The notes below the pieces were generated by a model. The model made no database searches, was not told the DNA's origin, and saw nothing but the letters and a program-made list of their open reading frames with translations. Of a stretch of DNA of 64,000 nt, positions 10,987-20,591 are shown piece after piece. A program made the position numbers and the translations under genes. The first letter of the stretch is position 1; every line of letters starts with the position of its first letter. Location of the stretch: the NCBI RefSeq assembly GCF_002890915.1, contig NZ_POUT01000007.1:1-64000 (forward strand), written 5' to 3'. Origin of the DNA: Stutzerimonas stutzeri (lineage in GTDB: Bacteria; Pseudomonadota; Gammaproteobacteria; Pseudomonadales; Pseudomonadaceae).

Positions 10987-11463
10987 TCAGGAGTCCTTGC
11001 CCGTGTCGGGCTGTTCTTCGGCATAGGGGTCGGGGTGTCCCAGTTCGGCCAGCAACTGGCGCTCCAGGTCTTCCATTTCTTCGGCTTCGGCGTCTTCGAT
11101 GTGATCGTAGCCGAGCAGGTGCAGGCAGCCGTGGATGACCAGGTGCGCCCAGTGCGCCGCCAGTGCCTTGCCCTGCTCGGCCGCTTCGCGCTCGACCACC
11201 GGTACGCAGATCACCAGGTCGCCGAGCAGGGGGATGTCGAGCAAGTCGTCCGGCACGTCGGCGGGAAACGACAGCACGTTGGTCGCGTAGTCCTTGTGTC
11301 GCCAGGTGCGGTTGAGCTCGCGGCCTTCGTCCTCGTCGACCAGGCGGATGGTCAGCTCGGAGTCGCCGCTACGCTGGCGCAGCGCCAGTTCGCACCAGCG
11401 CTGCAGCTCGCGGGCGTCCGGGGCGGCGCCGCTGCTGGCGCATTGCAGGTCGAGTTCAATCAC
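10987..11463 (-). CDS. ybeY: Endoribonuclease YbeY
   Basis: A 158-residue zinc-dependent single-strand endoribonuclease involved in 16S rRNA 3'-end maturation and ribosome quality control. The metal motif [11 protein letters not shown] places the zinc-binding histidines at 111, 115 and 121; the upstream NVLSFP motif (62-67) is also diagnostic. The start is a GTG at 11463 (product [10 protein letters not shown]), which overlaps the end of ybeZ by 8 bases and indicates translational coupling; the longer open frame has no family similarity. Confidence 0.94.
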   Translation of the reverse strand: MIELDLQCASSGAAPDARELQRWCELALRQRSGDSELTIRLVDEDEGRELNRTWRHKDYATNVLSFPADVPDDLLDIPLLGDLVICVPVVEREAAEQGKALAAHWAHLVIHGCLHLLGYDHIEDAEAEEMEDLERQLLAELGHPDPYAEEQPDTGKDS

Positions 11464-12463
11464 CGGCTTGTTCCTGGGCGGCGCGCTTGCCCGGCTGGGG
11501 CTGTTTGCCTTCGAAGGACTCGTAGGCCTCGACGATGCGCTGCACCAGCGGGTGGCGCACCACATCCTTGGGTTGGAAGTGGGTGAAGCTGATGCCGTTG
11601 ACGTCCTTGAGCACCTCGATTACGTGCGTCAGGCCACTCTTGGTGCCGCGCGGCAGGTCGACCTGGGTGATGTCGCCGGTGATCACCGCGGTGGAACCGA
11701 AGCCGATACGGGTGAGGAACATCTTCATCTGTTCCTGGGTGGTGTTCTGGCTTTCGTCGAGGATGATGAAGCTGTTGTTCAGGGTGCGTCCGCGCATGTA
11801 GGCCAGCGGTGCGATCTCGATCACCTGCTTCTCGATCAGCCGTGCCACGTGCTCGAAGCCGAGCATCTCGTAGAGCGCGTCGTACAGCGGGCGCAGGTAG
11901 GGGTCGATCTTCTGCGCCAGGTCGCCGGGGAGGAAGCCGAGCTTCTCGCCGGCCTCCACCGCCGGGCGTACCAGCAGGATGCGCCGGACCTGCTCGCGTT
12001 CCAGCGCGTCCACCGCGCAGGCCACGGCCAGGTAGGTCTTGCCGGTACCGGCCGGGCCGATGCCGAAGTTGATGTCGTTGTCGAGGATGGCCTTGACGTA
12101 GCGCTGCTGGTTGGCGCCGCGCGGGCGGATGTTGCCCTTGCGGGTACGCAGGGCGACGCCCTGGTGGGCGTTGGGGTTGGCCAGGTCTTCCATCCCGGAT
12201 TCCTGCAGGTACAGGTGCACCATGTCCGGCGACAGCTCGGTGGTCTTGGTTTCCCGGTACAGTCGGCGCAGCAGGTTCTCCGCGGACTGGGCCACGTTGG
12301 GCGGACCGATCAGCTCGAACTGGTTGCCGCGGTTGCGGATCTCCAGTTCCAGGCGTTGCTCGATCAGGCGCAGGTGCTCGTCGAATTGGCCGCAGAGATT
12401 GGCGAAGCGACGGGCTTCAAAGGGTTCGAGGGTGAAACGATGAGGTTCTATGGGTGCGTTCAA
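11456..12463 (-). CDS. ybeZ: PhoH-like ATPase YbeZ
   Basis: A 335-residue cytoplasmic P-loop ATPase of the PhoH family. Walker A is GPAGTGKT (136-143) and Walker B is the [10 protein letters not shown] segment (about 232-241). YbeZ partners YbeY in rRNA processing in several bacteria. The gene precedes ybeY with an 8-base overlap and follows miaB after 132 bases, the standard miaB-ybeZ-ybeY-corC-lnt order. Confidence 0.94.
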   Translation of the reverse strand: MNAPIEPHRFTLEPFEARRFANLCGQFDEHLRLIEQRLELEIRNRGNQFELIGPPNVAQSAENLLRRLYRETKTTELSPDMVHLYLQESGMEDLANPNAHQGVALRTRKGNIRPRGANQQRYVKAILDNDINFGIGPAGTGKTYLAVACAVDALEREQVRRILLVRPAVEAGEKLGFLPGDLAQKIDPYLRPLYDALYEMLGFEHVARLIEKQVIEIAPLAYMRGRTLNNSFIILDESQNTTQEQMKMFLTRIGFGSTAVITGDITQVDLPRGTKSGLTHVIEVLKDVNGISFTHFQPKDVVRHPLVQRIVEAYESFEGKQPQPGKRAAQEQAGD

Positions 12464-12595
12464 GGGCTTATAGGTATGGCCGGGTTCGGCGAAGTGATGA
12501 AGGAAGAATAGCGCCGCTCGGGAAAAGCGGAAAGCGCAGTCGCGGCGCCGATTTTCAGCCCCGCATGGGATACATGGGGGCTGATGCGGTGCGTC

Positions 12596-13909
12596 TCAAG
12601 GCAGCAGGCTGCCGCGCAGGGAGTGCGGCAGGGCGTCGTCGATGTGTACGTCGACGAACTGGCCGATCAGCCGCGGGTTGTCGCAGCGGAAGTTGACGAT
12701 GCGGTTGTGCTCGGTACGGCCCTGCAGCATGCCCGGGTCCTTCTTCGAGTAGTCGCTGACGAGGATGCGCTGGGTGGTGCCCACCATTCGTCGGCTGTTC
12801 TCGAAGCCCTGCTGGTTGATGCGTTGCTGCAGGATCGCCAGGCGCTGCTTCTTCACTTCCTCCGCGGTGTCGTCGACCAGGTCCGCCGCCGGGGTGCCGG
12901 GGCGCGCGCTGTAGACGAAGGAATAGGAGAAGTCGAAGCCGACGTCTTCGATCAGCTTCATGGTCTGCTCGAAGTCCTTGTCGGTCTCGCCGGGGAAGCC
13001 GACGATAAAGTCCGAGCTGATCAGGATGTCCGGTACCGCCGCCTTCAGCCGGCGGATGCGCGACTTGTATTCCAGCGCGGTGTGGTTGCGCTTCATCGCC
13101 GCCAGCACCCGGTCGGAGCCGGCCTGCACCGGCAGGTGCAGGTACTTCACCAACTGCGGGATGTCGGCGTGGGCCTGGATGATGGCGTCGGAGAATTCCA
13201 GCGGGTGGCTGGTGGTGTAGCGGATGCGGCCGATGCCGTCGATGGCCGCCACCGCATGTAGCAGGTCGGCGAAGTCGTGGCCGTCGTAGCGGTAGCCGTT
13301 GACGTTCTGCCCCAGCAGGGTGATTTCCTTCACGCCGTTCTCGGCCAGGTGGACGATCTCCGCCAGTACGTCGGCCAGCGGCCGGCTGACTTCCTCGCCG
13401 CGGGTATAGGGCACCACGCAGAAGGTGCAGTACTTGCTGCAGCCTTCCATCACCGAGACGAAGGCGCTGGGGCCGTCGACGCGTGGCTCGGGCAGGCGGT
13501 CGAACTTCTCGATCTCGGGGAAGGAAATGTCCACCTGCGGCGTCTTGGTGGTGCGCGCGGCGTCGATCATTTCCGGCAGGCGGTGCAGCGTCTGCGGGCC
13601 GAAGACCACGTCGACATAGGGCGCGCGATCGCGGATCGCCGCGCCTTCCTGGCTGGCCACGCAGCCGCCGACGCCGATCACCAGTTGCGGGTTGTCCTGC
13701 TTCAGTTCGCGCCAGCGGCCCAGCTGGGAGAAGACCTTTTCCTGGGCCTTTTCGCGGATCGAGCAGGTATTGAGCAGGATCACGTCGGCTTCCGCCGGGT
13801 TCTCGGTGATCACCATGGCCTGGTGTTCACCCAGCAGGTCCACCATGCGCGAGCTGTCGTACTCGTTCATCTGGCAGCCATGGGTTTCGATGAAAAGCTT
13901 GCGGGTCAT
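12596..13909 (-). CDS. miaB: tRNA-2-methylthio-N6-dimethylallyladenosine synthase MiaB
   Basis: A 437-residue radical-SAM methylthiotransferase that adds the 2-methylthio group to i6A37 of tRNAs reading UNN codons. The N-terminal UPF0004 domain binds one [4Fe-4S] cluster through Cys12, Cys49 and Cys83; the radical-SAM cluster uses Cys157, Cys161 and Cys164 (CSKYCTFC). A TRAM domain closes the protein (about 370-437). Length is normal for the family. First gene of the miaB-ybeZ-ybeY-corC-lnt run. Confidence 0.96.
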   Translation of the reverse strand: MTRKLFIETHGCQMNEYDSSRMVDLLGEHQAMVITENPAEADVILLNTCSIREKAQEKVFSQLGRWRELKQDNPQLVIGVGGCVASQEGAAIRDRAPYVDVVFGPQTLHRLPEMIDAARTTKTPQVDISFPEIEKFDRLPEPRVDGPSAFVSVMEGCSKYCTFCVVPYTRGEEVSRPLADVLAEIVHLAENGVKEITLLGQNVNGYRYDGHDFADLLHAVAAIDGIGRIRYTTSHPLEFSDAIIQAHADIPQLVKYLHLPVQAGSDRVLAAMKRNHTALEYKSRIRRLKAAVPDILISSDFIVGFPGETDKDFEQTMKLIEDVGFDFSYSFVYSARPGTPAADLVDDTAEEVKKQRLAILQQRINQQGFENSRRMVGTTQRILVSDYSKKDPGMLQGRTEHNRIVNFRCDNPRLIGQFVDVHIDDALPHSLRGSLLP

Positions 13910-13944
13910 GTTACGGGCCGGCGTTGTGCAAAAAATGACCGGGG

Positions 13945-13950
13945 ATTATA
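13945..13950 (-). promoter_or_regulatory. Candidate sigma-70 -10 box for miaB
   Basis: On the minus strand this reads TATAAT exactly, about 36 bases before the miaB ATG. A matching -35 is weak (TTTTAT at 17-base spacing). This is the best promoter candidate for the miaB operon. Confidence 0.5.
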
Positions 13951-14011
13951 GGGCCAGGGATAAGCCGATAAAAGCATGGGCGCTCGATAAAACGCCGCAG
14001 GGACGGATCGG

Positions 14012-14554
14012 CTACGGGCGGAACGGGCCGCGACCCTCGGCGGCCTGCAGTTCCATCAGGTAGTCGCGGAAGATCTGTCCGAGCACCTGGGTGGCGATTT
14101 CCAGTTCGTCGCGGCGCATCTGCGCGGAGACCCGGTCGGCGGTGTCCAGTGCCTCTTCCTCGCCATTGACCGCGGCCATCTTGAGGACGATATAGGCCTG
14201 CACGTTGTTGGGCTTGACCCCCTCGCCGCGAAAGAACATCACCCCGAGTCGATGCTGCGCCGTGGCATGGCCGCCCAGCGAGGCCTGTTCGAACCAGTGC
14301 AGCGCCTTGGCCAGGTCGCGCGGGGCGCGCCGCCCGTCGTAGTGGAACTCGCCCAATTCGTAGGCCGCCTGCAGGTCGCCTTCGCTGGCCGCCTGCTGGC
14401 AGGCGCGCAGGGCTTCGGGGAGTTCTTCGGGAAGGGTGTTGAGCGCACAGCGGGCCGTCGCCGGGATCAGCAAGGTATTGCCGCCGGCCGAAGCCGTCAG
14501 AGGCGAGAGAAGCAGCAGACAGCCCAAAGACAGGATGCGGCCGGTGCGGGTCAT
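14012..14554 (-). CDS. Exported Sel1-repeat protein
   Basis: A 180-residue protein with a Sec signal peptide (about 1-23, ending in LTASAGG) and Sel1-like repeats (about 60-130; GDLQAAYELGEFHYDG, then GHATAQHRLGVMFFRGEG). Sel1 repeats mediate protein contacts in the periplasm. The gene corresponds in position to P. aeruginosa PA3979 (from memory), whose role is unknown to me. It is transcribed toward the small membrane protein gene and hemL, with about 100 bases to miaB behind it. Confidence 0.75.
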   Translation of the reverse strand: MTRTGRILSLGCLLLLSPLTASAGGNTLLIPATARCALNTLPEELPEALRACQQAASEGDLQAAYELGEFHYDGRRAPRDLAKALHWFEQASLGGHATAQHRLGVMFFRGEGVKPNNVQAYIVLKMAAVNGEEEALDTADRVSAQMRRDELEIATQVLGQIFRDYLMELQAAEGRGPFRP

Positions 14555-14820
14555 GAAAATCTGGCGCCTCGAGAAGCAGGGCGGTAATGGGTTTGACCGG
14601 GAAACGAGCCCGTCGTCACATTATGGATAAGCTGCAGTCCGCTTACAAAGCCTTTAACCGCCGCTTACCGGCTTTTTATGCGACCTGGCGACGCCCCTGC
14701 GGGCACTGCCCGGGAATGGGAGCGACAGCAGGTCAGATCGTAGGTTGGGTTGAGGCGCGCAGCGATGAAGCACAACGTGTTCATGCCGATCCCCGCGGCC
14801 TCGCTGCGCTCAGCGCCACT

Positions 14821-15441
14821 CTAGGCAGCGCGGCCCAGCTTTCCGTGTGCGCTGTTCGGCAATCGCAGCAACAGCCAGGCCAGCAATGGGCTGGCCAGTG
14901 CCAGCAGCAGTGGCCGATACGCGTTCAGTGGGTTCTCCAGCGGCGTGCCGTCCATCGGCGTGCCGGCCAGCAGCAGGATGGCCGCGCCCAGCCCTGCTAC
15001 TCCAGGCAGGCGCGCCGGCCATTGCAGCAGGCCGGCATACAGCACCAGCAGGGCGCTGGCCAGCAGCAGGCCGAGCGCGTAAGGCGCGCTCCAGCCGAGT
15101 TGCCGCGCCAGTTCGAAGCACACGCAGAGCCCGAGCACCACGCGCCCCCAGTTCGGCCGGCTCCAGGCCCAGCCGCGGGCCAGGGTCAGCATGGCCAGTG
15201 CGATCAGTGGCAGCCCCAGTAGCAGGCTGGCGCGTTCCAGCCATTGTTGCGCCTCCTGTACGGCCATGCCCGCGAAACCGGCGACGCCAACGGCACCGCT
15301 GGCCGCGAGAAGAACGAAGCCCAGCAGGGCGCCGAACAGTGCCGGCTGCTCGGCTTCGCCGTAGTGGCGCCGCGCGCGGCCGACCCGCAGCGCACCGGCG
15401 CCTGCGCCCAGCGCCAGCAGCAGGGTCTGCAGCAGGTCCAT
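14821..15441 (-). CDS. Multi-spanning membrane protein of unknown function
   Basis: A 206-residue very hydrophobic protein with five to six predicted membrane segments (near 4-18, 32-58, 72-90, 96-112, 118-140 and 160-195). No catalytic motif was recognised. It lies 8 bases after hemL on the same strand and matches in position P. aeruginosa PA3978 (from memory), so it is probably made from the hemL transcript. The start is the ATG at 15441. Confidence 0.65.
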   Translation of the reverse strand: MDLLQTLLLALGAGAGALRVGRARRHYGEAEQPALFGALLGFVLLAASGAVGVAGFAGMAVQEAQQWLERASLLLGLPLIALAMLTLARGWAWSRPNWGRVVLGLCVCFELARQLGWSAPYALGLLLASALLVLYAGLLQWPARLPGVAGLGAAILLLAGTPMDGTPLENPLNAYRPLLLALASPLLAWLLLRLPNSAHGKLGRAA

Positions 15442-15449
15442 CGCCGGGC

Positions 15450-16733
15450 TCACTTGAGCCTGGCGAAGGCGCGCTCGGCCGCCTCCAGGGTGAGTGCAAG
15501 CTCGGTCTCGCCGTGGGCGATGGAGGTGAAGCCGGCCTCGAAGGCGCTCGGTGCCAGGTACACGCCGCCTTCGAGCATCAGGTGGAAGAAGCGCTTGAAG
15601 CGATCGGCATCGCTGGCCATCACGTCGGCGAAAGTGACGATGTCGTCGGCGCCGCTGAAGTACAGGCCGAACATGCCGCCCACCTGGGTGGTGACGAAGG
15701 GGATGCCGGCGGCATCGGCGCGATCCTGCAGGCCCTGCAGCATGCGGCTGGTGTAGTCGCTCAGCTCGGCATGGAAGCCGGGACGGCTGATCAGCTTCAG
15801 CGTGGTCAGGCCGGCGGCCATGGCCAGCGGGTTGCCCGACAGGGTGCCGGCCTGGTAGACCGGGCCCAGCGGGGCGATCCTTTCCATGATCGCGCGCTTG
15901 CCACCGAAGCAGCCCACCGGCATGCCGCCGCCGATGATCTTGCCAAAGGTGGACAGGTCCGGCGTCACGCCGAAGTGCGCCTGGGCGCCGCCGAGGGCGA
16001 CGCGGAAGCCGGTCATCACCTCGTCGAAGATCAGCACCACGCCGTGTTCGTCGCACAGGCGGCGCAGACCTTCGAGAAAGCCCGGCGCCGGCGGTACGCA
16101 GTTCATGTTGCCGGCCACCGGCTCGACGATGATGCAGGCGACCTGCTCACCTTTCTCTTTCAGCGTGGCCTCGACTTCGGCGAGGTCGTTGTAGGCCAGG
16201 GTCAGGGTGTGCTTGGCGAAGTCGGCCGGCACGCCAGCCGAGCTGGGCACGCCCTGGGTCAGTGCGCCGGAGCCGGCCTTGACCAGCAGGCTGTCGGAGT
16301 GGCCGTGGTAGCAGCCTTCGAACTTGATGATGGCGTCGCGGCCGGTGTAGCCACGGGCCAGGCGGATGGCGCTCATGGTCGCCTCGGTGCCGGAGCTGAC
16401 CATGCGCACCATCTCCATCGACGGCACCAGGCTGCAGACCAGCTCGGCCATCTCGGTCTCCATGGCGGTCGGCGCGCCGTAGGACAGCCCGTGTTCGAGC
16501 TGGCGGCGCACCGCGTCGAGCACCTGCGGGTGGCTGTGACCGAGGATCATCGGACCCCAGGAGCCGACGTAGTCGACGTAGCGCTTGTCGTCCTCGTCGA
16601 TGACGTAGGCGCCTTCGGCGTGCTTGAGGAACAGCGGCGTGCCGCCGACGCTGCGGAAGGCGCGCACCGGCGAATTGACGCCGCCGGGAATGTGGGTCTG
16701 GGCGCTGGCGAAGAGGGTTTCGGAACGGGACAT
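15450..16733 (-). CDS. hemL: Glutamate-1-semialdehyde 2,1-aminomutase
   Basis: A 427-residue PLP enzyme that converts glutamate-1-semialdehyde to 5-aminolevulinate in the C5 haem pathway. It begins [12 protein letters not shown], then [11 protein letters not shown], the family's conserved opening. The PLP lysine is Lys265 in [14 protein letters not shown]. Length is normal. The ATG at 16733 is the conserved start. It follows thiE by 57 bases in the thiD-thiE-hemL run, as in P. aeruginosa. Confidence 0.97.
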   Translation of the reverse strand: MSRSETLFASAQTHIPGGVNSPVRAFRSVGGTPLFLKHAEGAYVIDEDDKRYVDYVGSWGPMILGHSHPQVLDAVRRQLEHGLSYGAPTAMETEMAELVCSLVPSMEMVRMVSSGTEATMSAIRLARGYTGRDAIIKFEGCYHGHSDSLLVKAGSGALTQGVPSSAGVPADFAKHTLTLAYNDLAEVEATLKEKGEQVACIIVEPVAGNMNCVPPAPGFLEGLRRLCDEHGVVLIFDEVMTGFRVALGGAQAHFGVTPDLSTFGKIIGGGMPVGCFGGKRAIMERIAPLGPVYQAGTLSGNPLAMAAGLTTLKLISRPGFHAELSDYTSRMLQGLQDRADAAGIPFVTTQVGGMFGLYFSGADDIVTFADVMASDADRFKRFFHLMLEGGVYLAPSAFEAGFTSIAHGETELALTLEAAERAFARLK

Positions 16734-16790
16734 GCGGGGCCTCGCGAATGCATGGGGCGGGCCGGCGTCGGTGCGGCCCGCCATTGGAAA

Positions 16791-17432
16791 TCAGGGGGTG
16801 GCGAACAACTGGGCGAAGGCTTCGGCGCGGCGCTGCACCTCGGCCGCGGAGTCGGCGGCGAACAGTGCGTGGATCACCGCGATCAGGCTGGCGCCCTGGG
16901 CGATCAGCCGTGGTGCGGTCTCCAGGGTGATGCCGCCGATGGCGGCGATCGGCTGGCTGAAGCGCGCCCGGGCCTGCTGCAGCAGTTCGATGTCGGCGGC
17001 CGGTGCGCCGGGCTTGGTATTCGAGTTGTAGAAGCGGCCGAAGGCGATGTAGCTGGCACCCTCGGCGATCGCCTGCTCGGCCAGCGCCAATTGCGCGTGG
17101 CAGGTGGCGCCGATGATCGCCTGGCGGCCGAGCAGGGCGCGCGCGGCGGACAGCGAACCGTCCTCCTGGCCCAGGTGCAGGCCGACGCCCAGGCGTGCGG
17201 CCAGTTCGGCATCGTCGTTGACGATCAATTGCGCGCCGTGGTGCGCGCAGAGTTCCAGCAGGGCATCGGCCTCGCGCAGGCGACGGGCATCGTCGCCGGA
17301 CTTGTCGCGGTATTGCAGCAGGCGTGCGCCACCCTTGAGCGCGGCTTCGACGTAGGGCAGCAGGCGCCCTTCGGCCAGCAGCTGGCTGTCGGTGATCGCG
17401 TAGAGGCCGCGGAGCCGGGTGGTTTCCTTCAT
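16791..17432 (-). CDS. thiE: Thiamine-phosphate synthase
   Basis: A 213-residue TIM-barrel enzyme that couples HMP-diphosphate with the thiazole phosphate to form thiamine monophosphate. Readable motifs are [10 protein letters not shown] near the start, the phosphate-binding QYRDKSGD (about 40-47), LIVNDD (about 71-76) and GGITLETA near 175. The ATG at 17432 (MKETTRLRG) was preferred over a TTG two codons upstream. The substrate is supplied by the adjacent ThiD. Confidence 0.94.
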   Translation of the reverse strand: MKETTRLRGLYAITDSQLLAEGRLLPYVEAALKGGARLLQYRDKSGDDARRLREADALLELCAHHGAQLIVNDDAELAARLGVGLHLGQEDGSLSAARALLGRQAIIGATCHAQLALAEQAIAEGASYIAFGRFYNSNTKPGAPAADIELLQQARARFSQPIAAIGGITLETAPRLIAQGASLIAVIHALFAADSAAEVQRRAEAFAQLFATP

Positions 17433-17446
17433 GCGCAACTCTCCGG

Positions 17447-18241
17447 TCAGGCCAGGTCCAGCGGCAGGCGGCGCGGGATGTACTGGCCGTGGCCTGGGGC
17501 TTCGGCGTCACGCAGGGTGCGCCAGGTGTAATCGAGTGCGGATTCGACCGCGCTGGCCAGTGCTTCGCTCAGCGCCAGGCGACCGGCAAGGGTACTGGCC
17601 AGGGTGCAGCCGGAGCCATGGTAACTGCCGGGCAGGCGTGCGCAGGTGAAGTCGTGGCGGGCGCCATCGCGGCAATACAGGCGGTTGTGCACTTCGCTTT
17701 CGTCGCCATGGCCGCCGGTGATCAACAGATGGCCGATATGCGGCAGCAGGCGTTCGGCGCATTCGTCGGCACTGCCTTCGGGCAGCTCGGCGAGGATGCG
17801 CGCTTCGGGCAGGTTCGGCGTGGCGATGGTCGCCACCGGAAACAGTCGCTCGCGCATGGCGTAGCCGACGTCGTCCTTGCCCAGCGCGCCGCCGCCGCCG
17901 GCGCGCAGCACTGGATCGCAGACCAGCGGCACGCCGGGCAGCTTGCGCATGATCTCGAGCACGGTCTCGACCATTTCCACCGAGCCGAGCATGCCCAGCT
18001 TGACCGCGGCGATTGGCAGGTCGGCGATCACAGCATTGGCCTGGGCCAGTACCCATTGGCGGTCGAGTACGCGAAAATCGGAGACATTGACGCTATCCTG
18101 CACGGTTAGCGCGGTAACCGTCGGCGCGGCATGGCAGCCCTGGGCGAGCAGGGCCTCGATGTCCGCCTGCAGGCCGGCGCCCCCACTGGGGTCATGGCCG
18201 GAAAGGCAGAGGACGACGGGTCTTGAAGTAGGGTTTTTCAT
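17447..18241 (-). CDS. thiD: Hydroxymethylpyrimidine/phosphomethylpyrimidine kinase
   Basis: A 264-residue ribokinase-fold kinase that phosphorylates HMP and HMP-phosphate for thiamine synthesis. The substrate-binding [14 protein letters not shown] lies at residues 14-27, and the anion-hole/catalytic [12 protein letters not shown] motif near 217. It starts at the ATG at 18241; the larger upstream frame is not ThiD-like. Only 14 bases separate it from thiE. No TPP riboswitch could be recognised in the gap shared with ladS. Confidence 0.94.
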   Translation of the reverse strand: MKNPTSRPVVLCLSGHDPSGGAGLQADIEALLAQGCHAAPTVTALTVQDSVNVSDFRVLDRQWVLAQANAVIADLPIAAVKLGMLGSVEMVETVLEIMRKLPGVPLVCDPVLRAGGGGALGKDDVGYAMRERLFPVATIATPNLPEARILAELPEGSADECAERLLPHIGHLLITGGHGDESEVHNRLYCRDGARHDFTCARLPGSYHGSGCTLASTLAGRLALSEALASAVESALDYTWRTLRDAEAPGHGQYIPRRLPLDLA

Positions 18242-18299
18242 GGCGTGCGAGCTTATCACCAAACGGCATCGGCGGGACGCGGCAGTTGTGCGTCGTAGC

Positions 18300-18321
18300 G
18301 CCATCCGGTTTTCCGGATGGC
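18300..18321. other. Hairpin between thiD and ladS
   Basis: A perfect 9-bp inverted repeat around a TTTT loop lies in the divergent thiD-ladS gap. No T run follows, so it is not a clear terminator. It may be an operator or RNA hairpin in either 5' region; nothing in the sequence decides which. Confidence 0.45.
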
Positions 18322-18419
18322 ACTGTCGCTGTGGTAGATTGCTGGCACTTTGATTTCGGACTGTAGTGCGGTTCGCGAGCCATGCGCTTGCGATCGTCGC
18401 CAGGCCTGCACGAGGCACC

Positions 18420-20408
18420 ATGCGGCACGTTTTCCTGTTCATCCTGGCCCTTCTGCCCGCCCTGGCCGCTGCCGTCGAACTCGACGAGCGAACCCGTCAC
18501 CTGCCGCTCGGCCAGCACATGGCGGTGTTCGAAGACCCGCTCGGCGAGGCGCGGATCGAGGATGTCGCGTCGCCAGCGTTCGACAGCCGTTTCCAGCCCC
18601 ACCGTACGGCCGTGCTCAATGCCGGCTATTCCCGTTCCGTGCACTGGCTGCGCGTCGACCTGCACTACCGGCCGCTGGCCGCGCAAGGGGCGCGGCGCTG
18701 GCTGCTGGAGGTGGCCTATCCGCCGCTGGACAGCCTGCAGCTCTACCTGCCCGATGAGCAGGGTGGTTATCGCCTGGCGCGCGATACCGGCGATACCCGG
18801 CCCTGGGCCAGCCGCGAGATCGGCCAGGGCAACTACCTGTTCGAGGTCGAGCTGCCGGCCGATCGACCGCAGCGGCTGTACCTGCGGGTGCAGAGCGAAG
18901 GTTCGATCCAGGTGCCGCTGAGCCTCTGGTCGCATCATGCCTACCTCGAGGCCCAGCCCGGGCGTATCTACGTGCTGGGCATGATCTATGGCGTGCTGCT
19001 GGCGATGCTGGTCTACAACCTGTTCATCTATATCAGCATCCGCGACCCCAGCTATCTGTACTACATCCTCTACATCGCTGCGTTCGGCCTCTATCAGGTC
19101 TCGGTGAACGGCGCCGGTGTGCAGTTCCTCTGGCCGGATCGGCCGTGGTGGACCAACGCCGCGACGCCCTTGCTGATCGGCATCGCGGCGTTGTTCGGCT
19201 GCCTGTTCACCCGCAGCTTCCTGCGCACGGCCGAACACAGCCGCTGGATCGACGGGCTGTTGCGGCTGATGATCGGCTTCGCCGTGGTGGTGATCGCCCT
19301 TGCACTGACGCTGGATTACGGCGTGGCGCTGCGCCTGGCCACCGCCCTGGCGCTGCTGTTCACCCTGGCGGTGTTCGCCGCCGGCATCCTCGCCTGGCTG
19401 CGTGGGATGCGCGTGGCGCGCTACTTCATCATCGCCTGGAGCGCGCTGCTGGTCGGCGGGCAGATCAACAGCCTGATGGTGCTGGGCTATCTGCCCAATA
19501 CCTTCCTGACCATGTATGCCAGCCAGCTGGGTGCGGCGCTGGAAGTGGTGCTGCTGTCGATGGCGCTGGCCGATCGCATCAACACCCTCAAGGACGAACG
19601 CGCCAAGATCCTGGAAACCGCACGCGCCGAGCTGGAACAGCTCAACCGCGAGCTGGCCGAGAGCAACCGGCTCAAGGACGAATTCCTCTCCAACATCAGC
19701 CATGAGCTGCGTACGCCGATGATGGGCGTGATGGGCGCGCTCGAACTGCTGCCGGCCTCGGAAACCCCGGAAGAACTGCAGCAGTACCAGCACATCGCCA
19801 CCGGCTCGGCGCGCGACATGATGCGGCTGGTCAACAACATCCTCGTACTCAGCGAGCTGCGCGCCGGCAAGCTGCGGCCGTACGACACCGCCTTCAGCCT
19901 GCGCGAAATGGCGGGGCGCCTCGAACTGCAGTTCGCGCCGCGGACCCGCGACAAGGGGCTGGACTTCGAGCTGGAGGTCGCCAGCGACCTGCCGGACCGG
20001 GTGCTTGGCGATGGCGGCAAGCTCGAGCAGGGCATCGCCCATCTGCTCGACAACGCCATCAAGTTCACCGCGCGCGGGAGCGTGACGCTGCGCTTGAGCG
20101 GGCACGCGGCGGCACCGGGGCAACTGGCGCTGCAGGTCGAGGTCATCGATACCGGCATCGGCTTCAGCGATGCCGACGAAGCCTTCCTCTATCACCAGTT
20201 CCGCCAGGTGGATGGTTCCATGACCCGCCGCTATGGCGGCCTTGGCATCGGCCTGGCGATCAGCCGCGGGCTGACCGAGGTGCTCGGCGGCCAGCTCGAC
20301 CAGCAATCGCGGCCGGGCCTGGGCAGCCGTTTCCGCATCAGCGTGCGCCTGGCGTTGCTCGATCCCGTCACCGCGCGTGCCGATCGCCCCTCGGGGAAGA
20401 TTGCCTGA
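18420..20408 (+). CDS. ladS: LadS-type sensor histidine kinase (7TMR-DISM), without receiver domain
   Basis: A 662-residue membrane kinase. Signal peptide (1-20, ending LAAA), a periplasmic 7TMR-DISMED2 sensor domain (about 40-170), seven membrane helices (about 185-385), a HisKA domain with phospho-acceptor His428 in SNISHELRTP, and a HATPase domain with DNAIKFT and DTGIGFS. P. aeruginosa LadS feeds the Gac/Rsm cascade that favours biofilm and sits next to the same neighbours (thiD and an acyl-CoA dehydrogenase). Unlike that protein (795 residues, hybrid), this one ends after the HATPase. The ATG at 18420 follows GAGG and gives the signal peptide; an upstream GTG would mask it. Confidence 0.85.
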   Translation: MRHVFLFILALLPALAAAVELDERTRHLPLGQHMAVFEDPLGEARIEDVASPAFDSRFQPHRTAVLNAGYSRSVHWLRVDLHYRPLAAQGARRWLLEVAYPPLDSLQLYLPDEQGGYRLARDTGDTRPWASREIGQGNYLFEVELPADRPQRLYLRVQSEGSIQVPLSLWSHHAYLEAQPGRIYVLGMIYGVLLAMLVYNLFIYISIRDPSYLYYILYIAAFGLYQVSVNGAGVQFLWPDRPWWTNAATPLLIGIAALFGCLFTRSFLRTAEHSRWIDGLLRLMIGFAVVVIALALTLDYGVALRLATALALLFTLAVFAAGILAWLRGMRVARYFIIAWSALLVGGQINSLMVLGYLPNTFLTMYASQLGAALEVVLLSMALADRINTLKDERAKILETARAELEQLNRELAESNRLKDEFLSNISHELRTPMMGVMGALELLPASETPEELQQYQHIATGSARDMMRLVNNILVLSELRAGKLRPYDTAFSLREMAGRLELQFAPRTRDKGLDFELEVASDLPDRVLGDGGKLEQGIAHLLDNAIKFTARGSVTLRLSGHAAAPGQLALQVEVIDTGIGFSDADEAFLYHQFRQVDGSMTRRYGGLGIGLAISRGLTEVLGGQLDQQSRPGLGSRFRISVRLALLDPVTARADRPSGKIA

Positions 20409-20591
20409 GACACTGGGCTTTTGGCCGAAACCTCGCTTCAGTCGCCGCCTCCAAGCATGCTCCACTGCCCCTCGTAACGTCGCTGCCCGTCCCAGGCCCG
20501 TGCCCGGGACAGGGCCGGCTAAGCTTGCTGACACACGCCGTCCGCCATTGCGCGGGCTTTGCAACGGTCGCACCGATCGAGGAGCCCCGAG

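Noticed and set aside
14847..17531. An 894-codon plus-strand open frame over the membrane protein, hemL and thiE genes
   Set aside because: Low-complexity His/Gly/Ala-rich shadow of genes on the other strand; hemL and thiE have full family motifs.
18242..18419. TPP riboswitch upstream of thiD
   Set aside because: No CUGAGA-type core or matching stem was seen in the gap.
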